Assembly (NCBI GenBank): GCA_018664825.1
Contig: JABJNO010000017.1
Span: 1 to 50,742, forward strand
Source: Candidatus Parcubacteria bacterium
Lineage (GTDB): Bacteria; Patescibacteriota; Patescibacteriia; UBA1558; GWA2-36-10
Direction: 5' to 3'
DNA: 50,742 nt
Within the stretch, counting starts at the first letter, position 1. Each line of letters starts with the position of its first letter. This document shows, one piece after another, positions 1-10,339 of the stretch. The notes beneath the pieces are model-generated. The model was not told the origin of the DNA and made no database searches. It worked only from the letters and a program-made list of their open reading frames with translations. The position numbers and the translations under genes are program-made.

Positions 1-44
1 AACGTGTTCTCAAGTTGGTGCCTACTCACCACTAATCAAAAACA

Positions 45-75
45 AACCCCCTTTATATTACAAAGGGGGTTTTTA
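45..75. terminator. Bidirectional intrinsic terminator
   Basis: aaCCCCCTTTatattacAAAGGGGGtttttatt; 8-bp stem with T/A tracts on both sides, next to the end of the minus-strand CDS at 91. Confidence 0.75.
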
Positions 76-90
76 TTATAGAGAAATAGT

Positions 91-1977
91 TTATTGTAAG
101 ATTATTCTACCTTGCTTGATTTGGTTTTTGTATGATTCATCTATCTCTGACCAATCTATAAATTTATTTAAAAATACGTCCCTCTCCCCTGCCTTCATCA
201 AAGATAACTGACTACCGGTAGACAAAATAGGAAATAAATATATTTGGTAATTACCTTGCTCATAATGTATACCTACTCCGAGTTCTTGTTGGGTATCTTC
301 AGAAAAATATTGATCAAAAACAAAATTTCCCAATGAATAAAATATTGGTTTATTTTTGTATATTTCCATACCTTGGACCACATGAGGATGGTGACCGATT
401 ATGATATCAGCGCCAGCATCTATAATCTGATGAGCGAGTTCTTGTTGAGTGGTGTTGAATTGGTGTTCGTACTCCACTCCCCAATGTACTTGAGCTACTA
501 CCAAATCATTTTCATTTTTTAGACTTTTTATTTTATCAAGTGCTTTATCTACATCAAAAGGATTATAAACCATACTAAATGCAGCTATGCCTACTTTTTG
601 TTTGGCCACAGCAAGACTTGTTTCGCTGCAGTCATCTACAACAGCATCTCCACAACCTGTAAAATTTATATCTAAGTTTCTAAGATTTTGAGCAGTCTCC
701 TCCATCCCTCGATATCCTTGATCTATGATGTGATTGTTTGCTAGGGCAAAAAAGTTGAAGTAATATTTATCTCTTATATCTTTTATATATTTTGGATCGA
801 TTGCAAAGTCTATACTAGCCTCAGGTGGATAATGTGCACCGTTGTTGGTCAGTGCTCCTTCTAGGTTGGCACTGACAATATCAGGGCTCATAAAAAATCT
901 ATTTTCTTCACCACCCAAAGTATCAAAAATATACCCAATACCCTTTGTATCTACTTTATCTTTTACATTTCTGTCGAGCATCATATCACCAAAAAATAAC
1001 ATACTTATACTATTTTGAGTGCTTGGTGGGCCATCGCCAAAATAATAATATAGATGACTAGTACCTGGCTCGTCTGGATTTTTGAGTAGTGTGCTAGAGT
1101 TTGTATGAAAAACTAAATTTGATTTTTGAGTGTTTATATTTTCTAGGTATTTTAAAACAGCATAAATAGAAGCTGGTGAGTCAATTTCTAAATTATGTAT
1201 TCTTTCAAAATCAAAATCTTCAATCACAGCTTTACTCAAATCATCATGAAAATCAGCCACTAGACTTGGTTGGTAGTGAGAAAAATCTACACTAGCTAAA
1301 ACCAAAGTTTTTTCTTTGTTAGTATTGTTTATAATTTGTTTGGCCAAAAAGTCCAAGTCTTCTTTGTTAGTGTTTAGTTTTAATATAATTGGCAAAACCT
1401 TGGCATCGGGCAAACTATTTTTAATAAACGGAATCAAACCAGATATAGAGTGTTCGTTGACAAAGGGGCCTTCATCAATGGCTACATTTTTGTCAGAAAC
1501 AAGTTTTTTGCCCAGCTCCAAGTCAGGTAACAAATCTCCATAGGGTGTGTTCCATTTATTTTGGGAGATGATTATGTTTGTAGGACCTACATCAAAGTGA
1601 TTTGGGCCTATCAATATGACAGTTTCATAATCTGTATCAGGTAATCCCATAAACCAAGCAGCGATTTTTTCTTTGGCAAAAAGATGATGTGGAATTATTC
1701 CACCATAGACTTTATCCTTTGCTATTTTTATATCACTACTACCATGTTTATAGGCCTGGTCATAAAAAGATTTTTTCATGTGATAAGAATCATGACTAGC
1801 CAGTAGTGAGTTTTTATCTTTTCCGGGTAATTTTATCTTTTCTATAGACTGCAAAAGATTTTGATTGCCACTATCCAACAATATATAAATCAGTCCTACT
1901 TGAGATAAAAGTAGGACCAATATTAGAGTAATTATTTTTTTATGTTTGTTTAGCATTAGCGTAATGCTCCACCCCAC
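91..1977 (-). CDS. Memo-like (AmmeMemoRadiSam B-type) domain fused to a CapA-type (PGA_cap) metallophosphoesterase domain
   Basis: N-terminal TM; Memo motifs GGIIPHHLFA, VILIGPNHFDVG, LASVDFSHYQP; CapA motifs MLFFGDMMLDRNV, ANLEGALTNNG, FALANNHIIDQG, IIIGHHPHVVQGMEIYKNKPIFYSLGNFVFD. Confidence 0.85.
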   Translation of the reverse strand: MGWSITLMLNKHKKIITLILVLLLSQVGLIYILLDSGNQNLLQSIEKIKLPGKDKNSLLASHDSYHMKKSFYDQAYKHGSSDIKIAKDKVYGGIIPHHLFAKEKIAAWFMGLPDTDYETVILIGPNHFDVGPTNIIISQNKWNTPYGDLLPDLELGKKLVSDKNVAIDEGPFVNEHSISGLIPFIKNSLPDAKVLPIILKLNTNKEDLDFLAKQIINNTNKEKTLVLASVDFSHYQPSLVADFHDDLSKAVIEDFDFERIHNLEIDSPASIYAVLKYLENINTQKSNLVFHTNSSTLLKNPDEPGTSHLYYYFGDGPPSTQNSISMLFFGDMMLDRNVKDKVDTKGIGYIFDTLGGEENRFFMSPDIVSANLEGALTNNGAHYPPEASIDFAIDPKYIKDIRDKYYFNFFALANNHIIDQGYRGMEETAQNLRNLDINFTGCGDAVVDDCSETSLAVAKQKVGIAAFSMVYNPFDVDKALDKIKSLKNENDLVVAQVHWGVEYEHQFNTTQQELAHQIIDAGADIIIGHHPHVVQGMEIYKNKPIFYSLGNFVFDQYFSEDTQQELGVGIHYEQGNYQIYLFPILSTGSQLSLMKAGERDVFLNKFIDWSEIDESYKNQIKQGRIILQ

Positions 1978-3752
1978 TCAATCAGGACAAATCCTTTTCG
2001 AGCTGGAGCTTGTAATATTTGTGGCTGGACATTTATCTTTTTGTTCAAGCCTTTATAATCCATAAATACACGAATAATTGTATCAGGTTGAGGACTTACT
2101 TCTAGTGGAGCAAGTCTATCAAACTCAGGTTGTGGTACAAAAGTAATAAAGTAATATGGTTTTTCTTGCATCTTTGGTGCCCAGAATTCGATAAATTCGT
2201 TGTATTCTGCTGGAACCAAGCCTTGTTTGGCTAGCGAATCAACTAAGAAAGTTTTGACGTCTTCTTTGGCTACTACAAAGCCCTGTTTGGGCATAGTATA
2301 ATCTATTCCCAGTCCTTCCCAGAATAAATATGGATAAGTTTGTTTATCGTCGTAGTTGTACAAAGTACCATCTGGGTCAGCTTTGACAAACCAACCATCT
2401 TTGTAGGCAGGCTCAGTGATAGTTAGGCCTTTGTTTGGACTTACTTTGACAGCGATGTTAGTGGTTTTTTCTGGATAAAGATAAATCACAGGCTTAGCCA
2501 TTTCAGCGGCAGGCATATAGGCGGCATTTCTAAATTCTAGAATATTACCAAAAGGATCTTCCCAAAATATAATAGGATGTTTTGTCAAAAAATCTTCATA
2601 GCTAATTTTGTCATCTTTAGGTGAATAAATTCCGTCATACATTTTTTCAAAAATATTTTTTGTATCATTGTCCCGTTCTTTGACATCTGTATCTTTGAGT
2701 TCATATATAGGATCATTGGTATTTGTATATCCGGTAATTTTTAGATCATCTATGCCGTCAATATAATTGGCTCTTGCATGGGCAGCTCCTCTAAATATAG
2801 AGCCAACGTGTTGTTGTAAAAAGGCTTCTTCGTTTTGGACATTACCAGACCAAGTTATATCAAAAATATGTGGATTTTTGCCAAAATATTGGGCAGGATC
2901 TCCTTCTTTGCCTGCAAAGTTGAGCTCTATCCTATAATCTCTAATTGTATGATCTTCTGCTTCAGTAAAATAATACAAGGCAGAGCCTGCAGCAGAAGGT
3001 TCGTAAATGTATTTACCAGGAGCATATTCAAATAGTTCTTTGTAGTCCTCAGTAGAATTATCAAATTTTTTATAAGTAGTATATTCATATTTGACGAGAG
3101 CGAGGTTTGAGCTAGGAATATCTATAGAGTCTGGAGTTTCTAGATTTTTTATTTTAATACCTGCATTTTTTATACATAGGTATTCGTATCTATTATTGTC
3201 ACAGATATTATATTCACCCTTATTTAGTACTATTACATCATCTCCGTGTTTTATAGCGGTATGTTGGGAAATTCCCATTTCTTGAATGAATACATAATAT
3301 ACGAGATCACCCATATATTCTCCTTCAATTATTTTCCCTTTTTTTTCTGCAGATAGTGTATCAAGTTCAAGATATTTATAGTTTTGTTGTTGTAGGGCGA
3401 TTTTATCTTCTCCAAAAAATTCTTCAAGAATTACTGGTTCATTTTCCGGAAACCATTCAACCAAAATTTCACCCTCGGTCAAATCTACAACAACTTCATC
3501 ATTAGTATCGTCGTCTTCTTGATCATCATCTACTAGATCATCATCTGGGACATCATTTGTATTTTCATTGACAATTGGATTTGTATTGGTATTGTCGCCT
3601 GAGTCTTTTTTATTAAACAAATAATAAACAGTAAATATATTACTGACAACTAACAAAACTACCAAAATAGACAAAGTAATTTTGAAAGGGTCGTATTTTT
3701 CTGTTTCGTGACCATGATGATCATGGTGGTCTTGGTGTTCTAAATTTTCCAT
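1956..3752 (-). CDS. Membrane-anchored extracytoplasmic protein of unknown function with His-rich N-terminus
   Basis: MENLEHQDHHDHHGHE, single TM, acidic linker, long soluble domain. Confidence 0.7.
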   Translation of the reverse strand: MENLEHQDHHDHHGHETEKYDPFKITLSILVVLLVVSNIFTVYYLFNKKDSGDNTNTNPIVNENTNDVPDDDLVDDDQEDDDTNDEVVVDLTEGEILVEWFPENEPVILEEFFGEDKIALQQQNYKYLELDTLSAEKKGKIIEGEYMGDLVYYVFIQEMGISQHTAIKHGDDVIVLNKGEYNICDNNRYEYLCIKNAGIKIKNLETPDSIDIPSSNLALVKYEYTTYKKFDNSTEDYKELFEYAPGKYIYEPSAAGSALYYFTEAEDHTIRDYRIELNFAGKEGDPAQYFGKNPHIFDITWSGNVQNEEAFLQQHVGSIFRGAAHARANYIDGIDDLKITGYTNTNDPIYELKDTDVKERDNDTKNIFEKMYDGIYSPKDDKISYEDFLTKHPIIFWEDPFGNILEFRNAAYMPAAEMAKPVIYLYPEKTTNIAVKVSPNKGLTITEPAYKDGWFVKADPDGTLYNYDDKQTYPYLFWEGLGIDYTMPKQGFVVAKEDVKTFLVDSLAKQGLVPAEYNEFIEFWAPKMQEKPYYFITFVPQPEFDRLAPLEVSPQPDTIIRVFMDYKGLNKKINVQPQILQAPARKGFVLIEWGGALR

Positions 3753-3797
3753 ATTTTTTGTAATTAAAAAGATAGCCTGATGCTATCTTTTATTTTT

Positions 3798-5057
3798 TTA
3801 AGGTAAATAGTTTAAAGGGTTGATAGGAATACCATTCATACGAAGCTCAAGGTGTAGATGAGGTCCTGTGGATAGTGAGCCCGCTCCTCTGGTACCTGGT
3901 AAGCCACCAGAATAGCCAATAATCTGTCCCTTACCAACCAACTGGTCATTTGATACAGAAATTTGATTGACGTGTCCATAGACAGTAGATAAGCCATCGG
4001 CATGGATGAGCATAATATAGCTATAACCTGTCTGTCCACCGTCTCTAGCCTTGGCTACATAGCCTGTATCAGCAGCGACTATAGGAGAGCCTTGTGGAGT
4101 AGCGATATCTATGGCTGGATGCTCAAAAATATATCTATAAGGATAATCAGGATCATGGAAATAAGCAGTCACTCGACGTGAGCTGACTGGCCACATTAGA
4201 CCTTCACTAGTAATTTGTTCTTCTTTGAGCTGACGATTTAGTTTTTCACGAGCTACTTTTTCTAGATAAACAATATCAGAATTGGCCTGTTCTTGTTCTT
4301 CTTTGGCTTGTTGTAATAATTGTTGAAATTTTGATTCCTGTCCTTCAGTGACAATCATCAAGGTGTTTTTGGTAGATTTTTGGCTATCTAAAGTGCCTTT
4401 TTTGTTGTCCAAAATTCCTTTTAGTGTATCGAGCTCTGTCCTTTCTGTTTCTAGCGAAGTTTGGTCACCCACTAGAGCAATCTTTACTCCGTTTAGATCA
4501 TCTACTTCGCCCACCAAACTGTCTTGCATACTCTCTAGACGATCAAGTTCAGATATAAAATCACTAAAATTGTCATTGAGTAATAAAATTTCTAGAGTAC
4601 TACTTTTTTGTTGTTGGACATGTAGATCACGTAATACTTCAGCGATTGTTTCTTTTTGGTCACCTATCTCTCTTTCCTTGGCTTGTATTTTTAGTTGTGT
4701 ATTTTCTATTTTCAAATTTATAGTTTCCATTTCTAGCTCAGCAGATTGGACTTCGAGATTTATCTTGGCAATACTTTGATTGAGGGTGCTGACTTGATTT
4801 GATAAAGTGGCCAATTCTTTTTGTTTGGCATTGATATTTTTTTTATAAACCCCTACTTGGCGGTTGAGTTCTTGGATTTCAGACCTTTTTTCATTGATAT
4901 CTTGGTTGATTTGCCAGACTTCTGCGTTTTCTACATCATCTAGTGTATATTCGGTAGCGCCTATACCAAAAGGATAAAAAAACAAACTCAAAATAGAGAT
5001 TATTAGAGTTAGTTTAAATGATTTTTTCATTTTTGTTTCAAGTGTTTGCATGGGCAA
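3798..5057 (-). CDS. M23-family murein peptidase with N-terminal coiled coil (EnvC-like)
   Basis: Signal peptide, long coiled coil, HPAIDIATPQGSPIVAADTGYV...YGHVNQI...GPHLHLELRMNG. Confidence 0.88.
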   Translation of the reverse strand: MPMQTLETKMKKSFKLTLIISILSLFFYPFGIGATEYTLDDVENAEVWQINQDINEKRSEIQELNRQVGVYKKNINAKQKELATLSNQVSTLNQSIAKINLEVQSAELEMETINLKIENTQLKIQAKEREIGDQKETIAEVLRDLHVQQQKSSTLEILLLNDNFSDFISELDRLESMQDSLVGEVDDLNGVKIALVGDQTSLETERTELDTLKGILDNKKGTLDSQKSTKNTLMIVTEGQESKFQQLLQQAKEEQEQANSDIVYLEKVAREKLNRQLKEEQITSEGLMWPVSSRRVTAYFHDPDYPYRYIFEHPAIDIATPQGSPIVAADTGYVAKARDGGQTGYSYIMLIHADGLSTVYGHVNQISVSNDQLVGKGQIIGYSGGLPGTRGAGSLSTGPHLHLELRMNGIPINPLNYLP

Positions 5058-5104
5058 ATTTTTTGTACAATTTATTATACCACAAATCTATAGATATAAC
5101 AAAA

Positions 5105-5581
5105 TTATACTTTGTGAGATTTCATTTTATAAAGTAGCTTATAAACTTTTTCTGCTTCTTTATGAATGGCGGGTATTAGCCTTATCATAGCCTTTGAGTC
5201 AAATCTATTCAAAACTTCAAATGATTTATAGCCTATGTTATCTCGGTGTCCCGTGGATATAGATATGGGCATACTAGCCGCTTCCATTACTTCAGTAATA
5301 GCTGCATTGTAGGCTTGGCACTGGAGTTTATTTGTACCAGTGTAGGCTAGGGCAATTAATTTGTCGACAGAAGAAGGGTTTGTATCAAACTCTACTTTTA
5401 CTAATTCAGCCGGTGGAATGAATTCTGTAACCCTCTCCCCAAGATAATTAATTAAAAAAGCAGAACCTTTTTCTGCTTCTCTGGCATGCCTAAATTCATT
5501 TGTAGAAAAAAAATTATTAAAGATACCAAATTGATCCTGGGCTTCTTTGAGTTTATCTTTTAGCATTTGGCAAGTATCCAT
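5105..5581 (-). CDS. Hypothetical protein, tandem paralog of 5583..6059
   Basis: ORF; shared EF/HIPPAELVKVEFDTN, LQCQAYNAAI, LIPAIHKEAEKVYKLL motifs. Confidence 0.65.
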   Translation of the reverse strand: MDTCQMLKDKLKEAQDQFGIFNNFFSTNEFRHAREAEKGSAFLINYLGERVTEFIPPAELVKVEFDTNPSSVDKLIALAYTGTNKLQCQAYNAAITEVMEAASMPISISTGHRDNIGYKSFEVLNRFDSKAMIRLIPAIHKEAEKVYKLLYKMKSHKV

Positions 5582-5582
5582 A

Positions 5583-6059
5583 TTATTTTTTACTCCTCAT
5601 TTCTTTCAAGAGTTTTTTATATTTTTTTTCAGCAAGTTTATGAAATTCTGGTATTAACCTTTTTCGCTTATCAGTGTTTCCGGTGTATCTATTGATTCCA
5701 AATTTGAAAGTCATATGGCCTATGGCCTCTTTGGTTGTTAGGCGTGGACGTAAATCTCCTAATTTTTTTTCTAATATTTCGTCGATAGCTAGATTATAAG
5801 CCTGGCATTGCAGTCGGTTGTTACCAAAATAAGCAAACATAAACTCGTCAGGAAGATTGGTATCTATCTCTACTCTTACTAGTTCGGGCGGTGGAATGTG
5901 CTCTTGTGCTCTTTCTCGGAGGTGGTCTATAGAGGGGGTAAGTAATTCTCCATCGCTTTTAGCTATAACAAAATTTTTCTTGGATACAGCATTTTTAAAA
6001 TCTTCAAAAATGTTTTGAGTTATTCGTAGGTCTACTTTTAGTTCATCACAAAAGTTCAT
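5583..6059 (-). CDS. Hypothetical protein, tandem paralog of 5105..5581
   Basis: HIPPPELVRVEIDTN, LQCQAYNLAIDE, LIPEFHKLAEKKYKKLL. Confidence 0.65.
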   Translation of the reverse strand: MNFCDELKVDLRITQNIFEDFKNAVSKKNFVIAKSDGELLTPSIDHLRERAQEHIPPPELVRVEIDTNLPDEFMFAYFGNNRLQCQAYNLAIDEILEKKLGDLRPRLTTKEAIGHMTFKFGINRYTGNTDKRKRLIPEFHKLAEKKYKKLLKEMRSKK

Positions 6060-6060
6060 A

Positions 6061-7485
6061 TTATCCTAATTTATCCAAAGCTTGTTTTATCCTATTGAGA
6101 CTCTCCTCTTTCCCCAAAAAGTCCATGATTTCTGCTGGTGATGGACTTTTTTGTAAACCAGAAACAGCTATCCGTAGTGGCCAAAAAATATCTCCAGGAG
6201 AAAAATCACTATTGTTGACTAGATTTTCCAAAGTAGTATGCAAAAATTCTTTTTCCCAGTCTTTATCTTTGGTGGTTTCTAGTTTGTCATAGGCAAGTTT
6301 CATGCCTTGTTTGGTTTTGTTCAAATCACTTTTTTTGAAAACCAATTCTTCGGTTTCGTATCTTGGGAGTTTATGCAAAAAGGCAGTCATTTCATCTAGT
6401 TGGGCTAGATATTCTACTCTACTACCAAATAGTTTGAGTACATCCTCAGGCCTATCTTTAAAATTTGTGAGAAATTCGGCTGTAGTATTTAGCAGTGTTT
6501 TATAAGAATCGTCTTTATTTTCTATAATTTGACGGACATATTCAGAGTTGTACCAATTTAGTTTATTGATATCAAAGACAGCTCCTGCTTTGTTGATATT
6601 GGCAATAGAAAATTCTTTGATAAGCTCTTCTAAACTAAAAATTTCTCTATCATCCCCGGGATTCCAGCCCAACATAGCAACATAGTTTATCAAAACTTCT
6701 TTGAGATAGCCTTTGGCCAAAAAGTCTTCGACAGCTACGTCACCTTGTCTTTTGGAAAGTTTTGATTTGTCTGGATTGAGTAAAAGTGGAAGATGTACAA
6801 AAGTCGGTAGATCATAGTCAAATGCTCTATAAAGTAAAATATGTTTTGGTAATGACGGTAGCCATTCTTCACCGCGGATTACGTGAGTGACTTTCATCTC
6901 GTGATCATCCAAGATGTTGGCCAGATGATAAGTAGGATATCCGTCGGACTTCAAAATCACCAAGTCATCTAGATCTTCACTTTTGACAGAAATTTTGCCA
7001 TAGACCATGTCCTCTGCTTTGATGATTTCATTGTCAGGTATTTTGAAACGGATTACATGATTTTCGTCTTCTTTTAGCTTTTTGTCTATATCCTCTTCTG
7101 ATAAATCACAACAATGCCGGTCATATTTTGGTACTTGCTTGTTGGCTTGTTGTCCTTTACGTAGCTCATCCAATCTTTCGGAGCTACAAAAGCAATAATA
7201 AGCTTTTTTTTCTTTAATAAGCTTTTCGGCGGCTTTGTTGTATTTTTTGAGCCTGTCTGACTGTTTTTCAATTTTTCCGTCAGGGTTTAGCCCCATTTTA
7301 TTTAGGATTTCTATCATATTCTCCTCTGCCCCAGGGACAAGACGACTTCGGTCAGTATCTTCTATTCGTAGCAAAAAATCACCATCGTTTTGTTTGGCGT
7401 AGAGATAGTTGAATAAGGCAGTTCGCAAGCTTCCGATATGCATGTACCCAGTAGGACTGGGAGCAAATCTAGTTTTTGTTTTCAT
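6061..7485 (-). CDS. gltX: Glutamate--tRNA ligase
   Basis: RFAPSPTGYMHIGSLRTALFNYLYA; KLSKRQGDV (KMSKS-type); full length. Confidence 0.95.
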   Translation of the reverse strand: MKTKTRFAPSPTGYMHIGSLRTALFNYLYAKQNDGDFLLRIEDTDRSRLVPGAEENMIEILNKMGLNPDGKIEKQSDRLKKYNKAAEKLIKEKKAYYCFCSSERLDELRKGQQANKQVPKYDRHCCDLSEEDIDKKLKEDENHVIRFKIPDNEIIKAEDMVYGKISVKSEDLDDLVILKSDGYPTYHLANILDDHEMKVTHVIRGEEWLPSLPKHILLYRAFDYDLPTFVHLPLLLNPDKSKLSKRQGDVAVEDFLAKGYLKEVLINYVAMLGWNPGDDREIFSLEELIKEFSIANINKAGAVFDINKLNWYNSEYVRQIIENKDDSYKTLLNTTAEFLTNFKDRPEDVLKLFGSRVEYLAQLDEMTAFLHKLPRYETEELVFKKSDLNKTKQGMKLAYDKLETTKDKDWEKEFLHTTLENLVNNSDFSPGDIFWPLRIAVSGLQKSPSPAEIMDFLGKEESLNRIKQALDKLG

Positions 7486-7490
7486 ATATT

Positions 7491-8213
7491 TTATTTTTTA
7501 AATCTATCCAATAATACCAAAATAGGGAAAATAATGACAGCTCGATTGATTCTCTGGATGCGCCAAGGTTGGCGGAGTAAGCGCCAAAGCCATTCGAGTC
7601 CTAGGCTACGGAATATTTTGGGAGCTCGCTTGATAGTGCCAGACATAAAATCAAATGTTCCGCCCACTCCAGCAGCAACACGAATACTTGGGAGTTTTGG
7701 CAAGTTTTCATAAATCCACATGTCTTGCCTGGGAGCTCCATAGCCCGCCAAGATAATATGTGGTTCAAATATTTTGGCTTTTTCCAAAGCAGATTTTTCA
7801 TCGGCAACCTGAAAATCAAGGTGGGGATATTTTTGTTTGATGGTCATAAAAAAATTACCTGCCTTGGTCAGACCCTTGCTATACAAACAAAACAATATTT
7901 TATAATTTTTGTTTATAGCTATATTGATCAAAATTTCCGTAAGTCTGACGCCAGTCAATCGATCATCTAGAGATACTTGGCTTCCCAAAAATTGCAAAGC
8001 TTTTATGATGCCTGCTCCATCTATAGTAGCTAGGGATGATTCATTGATGATTTTTTTGAATTCTTTGTTTTCTCGGCTAGCCACAATAAACTCAGGATTG
8101 ACAGTCATTATTTGATGTTGAGAGTCAGAGCTCAAAAAACTTTGTAGCATATCTTTGGCTACGTGGTTTGGGCAAGTCTGTATTTTTACTCCTAGGAGTT
8201 TATAAGTCTTCAT
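7491..8213 (-). CDS. WecG/TagA/CpsF family glycosyltransferase
   Basis: TVNPEFIV, DGAGI, AGYGAPRQDMWI, GVGGTFDFMSGTIKRAPKIFRSLGLEWLWRLLRQPWR. Confidence 0.92.
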   Translation of the reverse strand: MKTYKLLGVKIQTCPNHVAKDMLQSFLSSDSQHQIMTVNPEFIVASRENKEFKKIINESSLATIDGAGIIKALQFLGSQVSLDDRLTGVRLTEILINIAINKNYKILFCLYSKGLTKAGNFFMTIKQKYPHLDFQVADEKSALEKAKIFEPHIILAGYGAPRQDMWIYENLPKLPSIRVAAGVGGTFDFMSGTIKRAPKIFRSLGLEWLWRLLRQPWRIQRINRAVIIFPILVLLDRFKK

Positions 8214-8761
8214 AAATCAAAAGTTTGTAGAATAGTATACTCCGGACCTTGTTTGGTCAGAACACTTTCTCGTAATTCAAAATTTGGTACATTAAAGATT
8301 TTGTTTATTTTCCATTTTTCAAAATCAGCAAATTCTGAGAACTCGGCAGATTGTTTGACTCTAGCTATGGTCAGGTGGGTGGTAAAGCGACGTATTTCTT
8401 TGTTGACTAGATTGGCATCAAACAAAACTTGTTCTATGTTATCAAACAATTTTTGGATATCTTTGTTTTCTTTGAAACCAAGGACTAGGGTCTGGGGTCT
8501 CTTGGAATTAAATATTTTTGGTTTGTCTATTTCTAATTCTAGGTTTTCTATCTGAGTATCTACTTTTTCAAGAGCCTCAATAATGGCTGGCACCCTATCT
8601 ATAGGAGTGGTACCCAAAAACTTCATAGACAAATGGATATTAAAATCCTCAACTGGCTTGATTTTTTCCCATGGTAAATCTAGATTTAAAAATTCTTTGG
8701 AAATCCTTTTGACAATCCCTGGGTCGACTGGCAAACTAATAAATAATCTGGCTGTATTCAT
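8210..8761 (-). CDS. thpR: RNA 2',3'-cyclic phosphodiesterase (2H/LigT family)
   Basis: Two HxT/S-type motifs: NIHLSMKFLG and FTTHLTIAR. Confidence 0.8.
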   Translation of the reverse strand: MNTARLFISLPVDPGIVKRISKEFLNLDLPWEKIKPVEDFNIHLSMKFLGTTPIDRVPAIIEALEKVDTQIENLELEIDKPKIFNSKRPQTLVLGFKENKDIQKLFDNIEQVLFDANLVNKEIRRFTTHLTIARVKQSAEFSEFADFEKWKINKIFNVPNFELRESVLTKQGPEYTILQTFDL

Positions 8762-8872
8762 GTCCTAATTCTATCTCAAATGTCTCCAAAAATCAATTTT
8801 TTGATCCTAGGTTATTTTTGGTTTTTTTGGTATAATGAATAGACAAAAATAATTAACAAATTTATAAAAAAT

Positions 8873-10336
8873 ATGCTCAATAAGTTTAATAGAATTATTG
8901 CTATTTTTACGTTATTTTCAATGTTTTTACCATTTGCTGCTTCAGCTGAGGATTTTGATTACAACAATATCTTATCCGATGAAGAGGCCATGGATTATGC
9001 TTCAATGACCAAGGGTGATATTCAAGATTTTTTTAAAGAACAAAACAGTTTTTTGAAAAACTATTGGTATGAAGGCAACAATCCAGACCCCTCTCAAGTA
9101 GATATGGGTGTAGATGAAAAGTATATAGAAAAAAGACAGGCAGCTGAGATTATTTATAACGCTGCTCAAGAAGCAAAAATAAATCCAAAATTTTTATTGA
9201 CCTTGTTACAAAAAGAGCAAAGTTTGATAGAAAATGATAGTCCGAGTATTCGAAACTTGGATTATGCTATGGGATATTATTGCTATGATGGGCAACCCTG
9301 CAACCCAAAGTTTAAAGGCTTTGGTAAACAAGTCAGGGGCACTGCTCTACAATTTCAGTACTATATAGACAATATTTATGAATACAATTATCAACCAAAC
9401 AAGAGTTCTTGCATTGATGATGCCACCCCTTATCTTCCTTGTACAGCGACCGCTACCCAGATAAAACCTGAAAATAAAATCACAGCCGCTATGTATGTGT
9501 ATACTCCACATGTTCACGGAAACAAACTTTTTTCAAATCTATGGAATAGATATGATTTTAGTGGGGTTGTTGGTAGTATCGATATTTTGACTGGAATATT
9601 CCCCAATGGAGCTCTTGTAAAAGCTAGAGACGGAGAAGATACGGCTGTTTATTTGATTCAGAGTGGCCAAAAGAGAGCTTTTAGCTCAATGAATGCCTTG
9701 GTCTCACGCTTTGATCCACAACTAGTATTGAATGTAGAGAGTAGTGAACTTGCCAAATATGCAGAAGGATTAAATATTGAACACATGAATTATTCTGTAT
9801 TAGAAGTACCTTCTGGTGATAAATATTTGATTGATGGACTTACCAAGCGCTTGATTGCTGGTGATGAAGTTTTTCGTCAATTGGGCATAAATCCAGAAGA
9901 GGTGGAAAATGTCGAAGAAGCTGATCTAGCTGCTTATCAAATTGGTGAGGCATTGGCAGATACTGATTCAAGTCCTTTTGAACAATTGATGCAAGATCCT
10001 ACAACTGGTGGAGTTTATTATGTAAAAGATGGTAAAAAAGCCCCAATTATTGATCCGAGTATTTTGGAGATGAATTACTCAGATATAAAAATAAAAGAAG
10101 TAACTACCAAGACCTTGGATGACCTTGTAAAGATTGCCCCAGTAAAACTTGAAAACGGTAGTTTGATAATGAAAGATTCTAATCCAGATGTTTATGTAGT
10201 TTATGAAGGCAAACGTCGTTTGATTCCTGATGGAGCTACTTTTGAAAAACTTGGCTATAGTTGGGCAAATATTTATACAGTTCCAACCAAAGTCATGAAT
10301 TTTCATGCAACTGAAGTACCAATTTCAACCAATTAA
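8873..10336 (+). CDS. Secreted protein with lysozyme/transglycosylase-like N-terminal half and C-terminal repeats
   Basis: Signal peptide; INPKFLLTLLQKEQSLIEND...AMGYYCYDGQPCN; repeats of the type GDKYLIDGLTKRLI / VYVVYEGKRRLIPD. Confidence 0.6.
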   Translation: MLNKFNRIIAIFTLFSMFLPFAASAEDFDYNNILSDEEAMDYASMTKGDIQDFFKEQNSFLKNYWYEGNNPDPSQVDMGVDEKYIEKRQAAEIIYNAAQEAKINPKFLLTLLQKEQSLIENDSPSIRNLDYAMGYYCYDGQPCNPKFKGFGKQVRGTALQFQYYIDNIYEYNYQPNKSSCIDDATPYLPCTATATQIKPENKITAAMYVYTPHVHGNKLFSNLWNRYDFSGVVGSIDILTGIFPNGALVKARDGEDTAVYLIQSGQKRAFSSMNALVSRFDPQLVLNVESSELAKYAEGLNIEHMNYSVLEVPSGDKYLIDGLTKRLIAGDEVFRQLGINPEEVENVEEADLAAYQIGEALADTDSSPFEQLMQDPTTGGVYYVKDGKKAPIIDPSILEMNYSDIKIKEVTTKTLDDLVKIAPVKLENGSLIMKDSNPDVYVVYEGKRRLIPDGATFEKLGYSWANIYTVPTKVMNFHATEVPISTN

Positions 10337-10339
10337 TAT

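Noticed and set aside
7438-7713. Plus-strand ORF opposite gltX/WecG and similar antisense ORFs (e.g. 4348-4779, 43403-43819, 45497-45988)
   Set aside because: Antisense shadows of strong coding genes with no RBS or recognised domain
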